In this document: one piece after another, positions 56,101 through 64,000 of the stretch
Layout: each line of letters begins with the position of its first letter
How positions within the stretch are numbered: position 1 is the first letter of the stretch
NCBI GenBank assembly: GCA_023078555.1
Contig: CM041200.1
Span: forward strand, 310,001 to 374,000
DNA length: 64,000 nucleotides
From: Ulva prolifera
Lineage: Eukaryota > Chlorophyta > Ulvophyceae > Ulvales > Ulvaceae
Direction of reading: 5' to 3'
The notes under the pieces: generated by a model
What the model saw: only the letters and a program-made list of their open reading frames with translations
Told to the model about the DNA's origin: nothing
Databases searched by the model: none
Made by a program: the position numbers and the translations under genes

Positions 56101-59100
56101 GGCCAGAACTCATCAGCTGCACGCGCAGATGCATGCAGTGCCAAGCGACCCAGATGTGCTGAAATCCTGAGATAAATGCTAGCATTTGGGCTAAAAGCTG
56201 ATTCGGCACCGGCTGTGTACCCTTCTGACATTTCTGCTGCAGACGCTGGGGGAGAGTTGGTCACAGAAGGCATTACAGATGAGTCCTTCACGGAGACATC
56301 GTACGGAAACTGTGTGACTTCCTACACCAAGTGGAGCATCTCTTGATATGCCAGGAGCACACAGCTCACGCTAGCTGAATTGCGGAACAAGTGCTGTGTC
56401 AGTGGCTCGGCGGCAAGATTGAAGGTTCACCTGTTTCCTGTGCCATACTGCCACAGAATGCATCTGTGCGGCAGAATGCCGCAGTCGGCGCGTCCATTCC
56501 TGTAACATGTAGTCGGACTGCAGCCGCAGAATCACCGCTGATACCTCTTCCACGGCGTTGTCACGTTGAATATGCGAAGGAAGGACTGCAAGCACATGTG
56601 GCACACCCCCTGCAATTCATCGTGATTGCGATCTTGGCTGAACGATTCACCGCAGGTCAACGAGGCAGACATAACATGATGCATCCAAAACAGACTGCAA
56701 TGGGCTACGGTGCCTGCTGTAGCCAAGGCGACTGCCACACTGCTTACATAAGCAATAGCGTATCATGTACACAGCTCAAAAAGAAAGTCACTGCAGCAGA
56801 GCACCTGTAAGCTCCTCTGGAAGGGGAAGTACACGGCGGCCCTGCCAAAGCGCGACCTGGCGCACAATGACTGGGGATCCCTCGCTTTGCATAATGTAGA
56901 GAGTGCCACGGTAGACAACAGCATATCGAGGCAGCCATTGGCTGCTCACTCCGGCCAATCCCTGCCACGCTAGCACATCCACCGCGCTTGTGTACTCCGC
57001 AGCTTTCACCCAAGGAGCGGGGTCTGTGGGAACATCGGTGGTCGGCACAAGGGTTTGCATCACAAGCAGGAGCTGGGTCAGGCGGTATGGACTGACATGC
57101 AAAGTGATCTCTGGAACCTGCACAGCAATGCACTTCACATGATATCAAATGCTGGTGCGGGCACATCCTGCAGGAACCTGCCAAGCCAACGCTCCAGATA
57201 CTTGTGCTGCCATAGATGCATACCTCAAGGCCTACACGCACAAAGGGAAGAGTCGGGTGTGATGCATGGGCTACATGCACACTTGCTGTGGTGGAGCAGT
57301 GGCCGAGAAACGGGACAGCCACAGCTGAGGGTCCAAGATAGTCTGATATCAGTTGACCAGTAAGTCGCCTTCTGGCGTCGCCCGGCTGTACAGGACTGAC
57401 AAGGCCCGCATCTGTCAGGGACCCTGATAACGTGCGCGTCATATCGGGCCACACGAAGGGGCCTTTGATCACGTAGACAGCAATGTCGTAGGACAGGAGC
57501 CCATAGCAGTCATATAAGGCGGCTTCCTCTGGGCTGAGACTGCTGGCTTCAATTTGGTTGCTGGTGATGACAAGGCTGCCCAGGTCAACAAACAAGGTTT
57601 GCAGAACTGGCTGTCCAGCGTCGTCCTGTTGATCGGTAATCGGGATGGCCACCTTGGGAGCATGCAGGTCAAGGTGCATGTGTATCTTAGGTCGGTTGCT
57701 CCATGCAGCATGCACTTGCTGCTGCGCGATTGCCTGCAGATCACCACTGCTTGTGCAAACGTGAATCCTTTTACCCTGAAGCCATTCACCATGGCATTCA
57801 AGCCGGAATGATGTGTTCTGACATCAAGGCAACCGCAACGTTACCAGGCCTGCCACAGTGACTCCAGGAGATATCATTTAAAATCATGCAGGATTAATGA
57901 CAGACAAACAACGGAGATGCAAATCTATTGCTGTTGCCTGAGATGTGATTTGGAACTGCAGGTTGCGTGGTGACAAGGTGGATGAACCTGTGCCAGAAAA
58001 GAAAACCGAAAGAGCAACAAACCGCTTCAAGTAATATGACTAGGGAATTTCACCTGCATCTCCTGGATTCGGGTGGCCGCTTGTGCTCCCAATGCTGAGA
58101 GGTCCAGCATTTGTTGCTCCTCCATGATGAAACATTGATGGATCCGTGCAATGGCGTCAACATCATATGTAACGTATGCCGGTGCCATGCGCACTTTCAC
58201 ATCATGGTCCACATTGTGGTTGTGTGGCTGCCTTGTGTACTGCACCAGCAGGAATTGAGGGTTGTCTTTGTCGGACAAGGCCCCTGTTTGAATGATGTTG
58301 CATCCTGGTGAAACAAGCGCACTCGATTCAATTGAGCAGGTGGCCTTTGCCATGCCCTGGAAAATCTCATGCGTCAGTTTCAAAGCGGAAGCAGACATGG
58401 TAGCTACAGTCCCATCCTTGTCTACCAAGCACACGGATGTCTTATTTACTGCGACTGCAATGCGTGTTAGCAACTGGAGCGGGTCTGAGCTCTCGATCAC
58501 AGACGCCTGCAAGCACCATGAGTGGTCAGAAATTTTTCACACGGATACCAATTCAAATCAGGCGCAGCTGGACCATGCCTGTGCTTGCACCATGTCTTCC
58601 AGCGTCTGGACTTCAGCATCAGTGAGATACGCTCGCTCCACCTGCAGCTCATCACCGTCCACATGCTGGACATCAACATCCTCTGCTGCAGGGGTGCTCT
58701 CATCTACACGGGGTGTGCCAAAGCCCATCCACTGCACCCACGTTCGCTGCCGTGATCGCCGCTGATTGAGATCACCCTTAGGAAGCTGGGCTTGCTCTAG
58801 TCTACGAATACGTGCATGAGCCAACTTTCGAAAATGTAGAATGACCTCCTTTGGCAGCTGCTTGTCCAGGTCGAGGATCTGTGCATCTAATGTAGCGACG
58901 CCACTTCGGATATGTTGCACATACAGGGGCACATACTCCCGCTGGATCTTCAGGTACCTCATTAGGTCCCACCACGTTGGCCGCCCCTGTCGCAGCCGAT
59001 TGGTGACAGCCTTAAGGGCATACCTCCACCACAAGCGGACACCAGCACCCATGGGGCGAGAGCTGGGCCTGAACATCTGGTGTGGAAGGCGGAGCTGCAG

Positions 59101-60407
59101 CGAAGAGCTGACTCACACGCAGGTGGAACTGTGAAGATCAATGAGTCTGCATGCACGTCCAGGCACGGATGCTGGCATGTCCCAAAAGCAATGTGCATGT
59201 GCTTCAACATACCTGATGACGCGATAGCTCTTGGAGCAGCAGCGTGACATTCAAAGCCTGCACGTGAGATAAACGGAGCGCAAACTCTGGCCAATTCATG
59301 ATGATCTCTTGGTATGGGGTGGATTGAATGTCAACGACGTCAGTGGTGCGCCTCACATATGTCCCTTCACCATCAACTGGATTGAGCACGTACTGGCGAT
59401 GTTCTACAGCGTCATCATCTGCAATTCCTGGGCTGAAGTGCGTGTCCCAGTCAGCTGTGCTCCACTGCTGGATCTGGTGTTCTTCACTGAGCAGGTAATC
59501 AACATCTGCAGCAACGACACAGTGTGAATGGGACTTGTTGTAATCATGAGCTCCACACACAGCACAGCGGTAAGATTTTGGCAAGGTCTGGGCATGCCTG
59601 TGTCAAAGTAGATTGCAAATCGCGACAGCTGCGAAGCTTTTCTGAGAAGAGCCATTGCCGCCTTCTTCACAAACATCTCATTGCCTACATCATCAACAGT
59701 AAATGCGCCCACACTGTGCAGCGTAGTCCCAATTGCAAACGGATGCCCCGGGCGTGTGATGGTGTCTTCGTAACGAATGTGCAGGTTCGTTACCTGTACA
59801 ACAACTAATGTGGCCGTGCACAGCTCGCCATGACTCACGATCTCCCAGATTTGCACACACCTTGATTTTGAGATTGCCCAAGACGATATTGGTGACGCCT
59901 TGCAAGTAGCTGGTAGAGTCGGAATCGTTGACATGCTCTTGGGCATGCATACCGTCTACCCATAACTTTTCTTGAGCATGCACCTGTGCCCGCTTGAGCG
60001 CATCCAAACGCTCCTCTTCATGCTGCATATCCTCTGGAGGAGGGGCATCTTGCTGGTAGCTTGGAACTGCCAGCAGGTAGAGGCGATCGATCTCAACTTG
60101 CACTTGCTGCCTCCCCAGCGCAGCCCATGGGATCTGAACGTCACATCTGATGTGCATAAGTGCGTGCTTTGAGGCAACGACCACACCATAAGAGCTTAGG
60201 CAATACCTTTAGGCGCAGAGATCCCAAAACACCTCCTTTCACTGTGACTGGAAGGTCGAGGTCTTGCAATGCCTCCGCACGCAGCTGCAGATCCTGCAAC
60301 ACGACGTCTCCAGCCCATACGGACACCCGTAATTTGTCCGAATCTAGACCTGTCACATACTTGCCGAGATACTTGTTGAGATAAAAACTGAGGACTGGTT
60401 CTAACAT
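47155..60407 (-). CDS. VPS13: Second copy of the VPS13 5' part (exons 1-23 and part of 24), probably an assembly duplicate
   Basis: The start codon is at 60405-60407, with exon positions equal to those of the first copy plus 13,614. Exon 24 begins at 47492 and runs in frame into the N at 47154, where it stops abruptly without a donor or stop codon. The reading across 47263-47264 (KGFNQGILCLSIPGG) is continuous here, unlike the first copy. So this copy probably has the correct base count at that T run. If the block is an assembly artefact, this is the same gene as 26771-46793 and should not be counted as a paralogue. It also shows the genuine upstream flank of VPS13. Confidence 0.85.
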
Positions 60408-60767
60408 AGTTGTGCAGGACGCATGCACATGATAAGAGAGGGGATGTGACGATCGCTGGACATGGCTCACTTCACGCCAAACTGTACGTTGCCCACAAGC
60501 GCGCGGCTGCACTTCGACAAGACGGCAGAGGTGTAGCAGTTTGGATGCAGTTGCACTTTTGCGAGATCGCTACTTGTAGCCACGAAGCTCGAGCGCGAAG
60601 GTCATAGCAACGAAATTGACCACACGTGCGCAACATGGGTTCCTGGACAGAACTGCCTACAATCAGTGCCTCGCGTCATGGCTTCAGCGCTCGCGACCGT
60701 GGCCACGCGTGACTAGATTACCAGGCCAGTCAACTTCGATGCGACACCCAGACGAATCAACTTTGCG
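47155..60767. repeat. 13.6-kb duplicated block, second copy (probable unmerged contig overlap)
   Basis: Near-exact copy of 33540-47153, in direct orientation. Its right end continues into unique sequence (60768 onward) that leads to UTP7, whereas the first copy's right end stops at the N. The left end starts in the middle of a VPS13 exon at the N. This is what two overlapping contigs placed end to end would produce. A true tandem partial duplication is possible but less likely. Confidence 0.9.
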
Positions 60768-61200
60768 CAGTGTCAATAACATATGCCACCTGTGTGCTTC
60801 TTCGTAGCACAGTATCGTTGTTCGAGAGCAACTTGCAACTGTATCTGTGTGCCGTGACCTGGTGGGGACCCCACCCCCCCCCGGCCTTGAGGAATCACTT
60901 GCCTATTGGTACCATGCGCAGGATGCTGCATGTATACATTCAATGCAGTCGTACAGTCCATTGGGCACAATCACGTAGGCCAGGCTCTCGTGATGAAGGT
61001 GAACAGTGCGATTGCATCCGGTACAGGAACCGTTTATGGACTGTATCTCAATGTGATGAAAGCTGCCTGTTTACAATTCACAGTTGCAAAACGGCCTGAA
61101 ACCAGATTGGAACGTAGGTAGCCACGGACACGAGCTTGATGTTGGTCTCCATGGTCACACGTGGGCATGAGCAGCGTGCAGACTCTCATATGTCAGGCTG
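60768..61200. other. Intergenic region between UTP7 3' end and VPS13 5' end
   Basis: With the shared 360 bp up to the VPS13 ATG (60407), about 790 bp separate the UTP7 stop from the VPS13 start; both genes are on the minus strand. It must hold the UTP7 3' UTR and the VPS13 promoter. A C-rich run (CCACCCCCCCCCGGCC-like, about 60872-60886) is the only conspicuous feature. No gene is seen. Confidence 0.6.
61071..61075 (-). terminator. Candidate TGTAA poly(A) signal of UTP7
   Basis: TGTAA on the minus strand lies about 126 nt beyond the UTP7 stop codon. TGTAA is the common polyadenylation signal in chlorophyte green algae. A 5-mer is weak evidence by itself. Confidence 0.35.
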
Positions 61201-63620
61201 TCATCCCACACGGTGGAACCGATGCAGGGCACGTGGCACAGGACTCAGCTTGGATTCTGCATCTACAAATGCCCTGGCCTTCATTTCTGCTTGCGCTGCA
61301 TGCAGCTTGTCGTATGTGCTCTTGGCTTTCTCCTGCACCGTGTTGACATCAGCTCCCATGGCTACCATGGACATCAATGCGTACACACAAGATGCATGAA
61401 GTGGGGGGGGTGGGGGGGGGGGAGGAAGTGCTCACTCTGATGATATTGTCCTGTTTCTTGCGATGTCGCTTCATTGCAGTGTTCTTGCCCTTCATCCTCG
61501 TCTTTTCCATATTGTTCATGTCTGCAATCTTTGTGCGCTGTGCATTTGCAGTCTTGGCTGCCCAAGCGACCTCCTTCTGAACTTCCGCTGGTAACTTCCT
61601 GACCTGCACAGAGATAATTCAGGTGTATATGTACTACATAATCGCAATTATATAGGTCGACCTCTGCCGGGGGAAAGACGCACTCGCCCTATCTCAGTTG
61701 GATCTAAAACAATGGTGTCAGGCTGCAACTTGTCCAAAAGCTGGTGGATTTCCCCCTCCTGTCGCTGCTTTGCAGTTTGATAAGGATTTCCAACAAAAGA
61801 ATCGTAATTCGGCTCTCCTGCACCCGGCACGAGCATGGTGGCTAAGCCAGCCGAGTGCCCAACCGCCAGAACATCCTGATACGGACAGAATCTTGCGCAT
61901 GAAACCGCTCCACTAATCTTGTGCTCCAGATAAACAGTTTTGTTGTGTGCCGCAAGAGCATCTTTGCGGGTGTGAACCTGTACATCAGTTTCCTTGGCTC
62001 ATGGCATTTATTGCAAAGTTACTACATGCATGCACACGTGGGCAGCTATTTGGAACCTGTTCCACATCGTTACGTGCTGACATCGGAGATGGGGGTCAGA
62101 CATATGTCATGGTGGAGATCACACCATCGAATTGAAACCGATCGCCAGTAAACCTTGTTGGCTTATATCAAGGCTGTATGTATTGGGGTACCTCGGGTAT
62201 GTATGTAGCTGTTTGTATGATTTTCTTAAATCCCATACGTGCACTTTGTGATCCAATCCTGACGTCACCATGTATTGACCGTTTGAGTCAACAGCGATTG
62301 CACCCACTGCTCCTTGATGACACTGCATGCTTACAACTGCTGTTCCAAGATTCGGCGTCCACATGGTCACACGACCATTTGTATGGCCCACACACATCAC
62401 TGCATTCCATGGATTTGATCTCAACACGTTGATAAGACCTAGTTTCGGACGCTGCTGTGCCACTATCTGACCTTGCGTAGTGTCTTGGTAGGTAATCGTG
62501 CCTGCAGTGTGCACTGGACGGTGTAGCAATGATGGTGTCACCAGCGCATCATGCTGGCAAAGACCCCGCGTACATTTATCAATGCATATGTATGATTGAT
62601 GAGTATATAGCGAGTTCGGAGGTCAGCACCATACCAGACTTTCCAGCAGAAACCAGAAGGAAATGATGCGGCAAGAACTCGAGCACCGTTGGCTCGGAGT
62701 GCTCCCGACAGCAATGAACCTCGGCTCCCGTGCGATCATAGATGTACACATACTTCTTCTGTGCAGCTGCGAAAAAAAGGTCGTTGTGCAGCATACATAC
62801 ATCATGAGTCCTTTCTTTTACCTGAACTTCGCAAAGCATGTGGTAGCGCGGCGAATCAATTAGTGCCAGATGACCCTTTGCACCCCCGAGAACACAATAT
62901 CGACCACTCCGGTCATATGCAATCTTATAGGGGCCAAGAGCTGGTAAATTGAGGTCAAAACTGAGATGATGTGAACCGGTGTCAATTTCCTGCACAGCAC
63001 ATCACTATATGCCAGTGCAACCCAGAGCTTCGATATATGTGTGCACCCCTCGACATCAGAAGTCCGCACAGAAGCCTTACTATCAGGACATGTAAGTACT
63101 GACTAGGCTGTTTACCTGCACGATGTCGTGCTGTTTAAATTGTCGAGTCTTTTCAATGCCTTCTGCCTCCAGGAGACCAGCTTCAGTTGGTTTTAGCCAT
63201 TCATGAACTAATTTCGCTTCCTTCAAAGCTTTGTTTTGAATCTTTTGCTCATACTGGATTTTACCTCTCAGTGGCTGGCTCTTGATATCTTTCAGTGGAA
63301 CCGCTGCCCCGCGTTTGAACCTGGTGTGGGTGCTCGAAGCCACTGGGGCCACCACCCCTGCAGAAAGTCTCAGTTGGGATTAGAGTGCACCTCATGCTGC
63401 TACATTTATAGGACTGCGGGAACTGTCTATGGGACAGGTATTGTATAAATGCACTCTGGAATAACAAAGCAAGGCCCGGCTCGACGCATGGAACGCGAAA
63501 TGGAGGCCCATATAAGATGATAGAGTGTTGGTTAGAGGCCGTTGAGTTCAGCTGTTCGCGCTGCAGTGATCGTCTGAACAATCACAGCACATGCGCACCT
63601 TCTGTTTCAGCCTCCGGCAT
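61201..63620 (-). CDS. UTP7: UTP7/WDR46 U3 snoRNP (SSU processome) WD-repeat protein, 7 exons
   Basis: UTP7 acts in the nucleolus in the small-subunit processome that matures 18S rRNA. Exons (high to low): 63620-63599, 63357-63116, 62989-62635, 62501-62125, 61977-61684, 61603-61436 and 61332-61201. They join in phase to 529 residues. Exon 1 is only 22 nt (MPEAETE) and was chosen because its GTGCGC donor gives the right phase. Residues 30-90 are the basic N-terminal region ending in GLLEAEGIEKTRQF. About 95-350 hold WD repeats (GPYKIAYDRSGRYCVLGGAK, AIAVDSNGQYMVTSGLDHKV). About 365-430 is the BING4CT region with the diagnostic VPGAGEPNYDSFVGNPY and DKLQPDTIVLDP. The tail (430-529) is basic and coiled-coil-like. 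The length is usual for the family. Confidence 0.92.
61401..61426 (+). repeat. G-rich homopolymer runs in the last UTP7 intron
   Basis: Two long G runs separated by a single T, followed by GGAGG, lie in the intron between exons 6 and 7 (C-rich on the coding strand). Length in the assembly may be unreliable. Confidence 0.8.
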
Positions 63621-64000
63621 CCTTCGGCCTCGCACAACTGATAGTCAATTCAAAGGATCGAGGCAGATTTATGCAAGATGGATTTGCTATGTTAGCATAA
63701 TTGACGAGTCTCCACGATTGTCCGCGATGGAACGGACACGTGGTCAGTCAACACAGCTTTACCCGCTTACACCAGCTCCAAACAACACAAAGTCCCTGTG
63801 ACTATGCTACAAAATACTGACGTATGGAGCATTGTTCGAACGAAGATGCGATGCCTTGTGATTATGCGACTTGAGCTGCGGCGTCTTGGTCAGTCGTACA
63901 CACTGGACGGCGCACGCAAGAACGCAATCTACAACTTGTCGTTTCACGGGCGAGGCGTATGCAGCATCTTCACCTGCACAGCAACGGCCAAGGCACCTCT
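63621..64000. other. Upstream of UTP7; possible start of another gene
   Basis: This region contains the UTP7 promoter side. On the plus strand an open frame starts with ATG at 63846 and stays open to the window end (51 codons, including YTLDGARKNAIYNLSFHG). I do not recognise it, and chance is possible at this length. Nothing else is supportable. Confidence 0.3.

Noticed and set aside
47155-60767. A second, paralogous VPS13 gene arising by tandem duplication
   Set aside because: Introns and spacers are as identical as exons, the junction is a lone N, and the copy starts in mid-exon; an unmerged assembly overlap explains all of this more simply.

Overview
The window is nuclear DNA of a eukaryote, most likely a green alga (Chlorophyta, perhaps Trebouxiophyceae). 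The reasons are a plant-type synaptotagmin/E-Syt gene, a plant-type VPS13 with PH and W-R-P (VPS62/DUF946-like) modules, many short GT-AG introns in GC-rich coding sequence, and abundant Copia-type LTR elements. The clade is inference; no rRNA or organelle marker is present.

Layout. 1-14.5 kb is a nest of Copia fossils: a young-looking element running off the left edge (1-5461, + strand), an older remnant it sits in (5462-about 7597, +), and an older minus-strand remnant (about 7598-14500). The minus-strand remnant was later hit by a 711-bp hAT-like MITE, a solo LTR, a 381-bp LTR-like insert, and a TIR element that itself took a second solo LTR. About 14.5-18.88 kb holds no gene I can support. 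18879-23078 (+) is a nine-exon E-Syt/SYT lipid-transfer gene of 638 residues. 23090-26712 is a gypsy-type element with RNase H, PHD finger and integrase between two 676-bp arms in inverted orientation. 26771-46793 (-) is one giant VPS13 gene (33 exons in my model, about 4,850 residues). 47155-60767 repeats 33540-47153 almost base for base across a single N and is probably an unmerged contig overlap. 61201-63620 (-) is a seven-exon UTP7/WDR46 gene of 529 residues.

How the genes relate. E-Syt and VPS13 are convergent, and without the inserted element their stop codons would be only about 70 bp apart. Both families move lipids at ER contact sites. The VPS13 protein combines an N-terminal chorein domain, a PH domain, six W-x-P modules, the VAB/SHR-binding region, a dysferlin-type DysF domain, the ATG2_C-like helices and a C-terminal PH-like domain. 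UTP7 is a separate ribosome-biogenesis gene upstream of VPS13 on the same strand.

All exon boundaries are read by eye from splice signals, phase and family similarity, with no transcript data.
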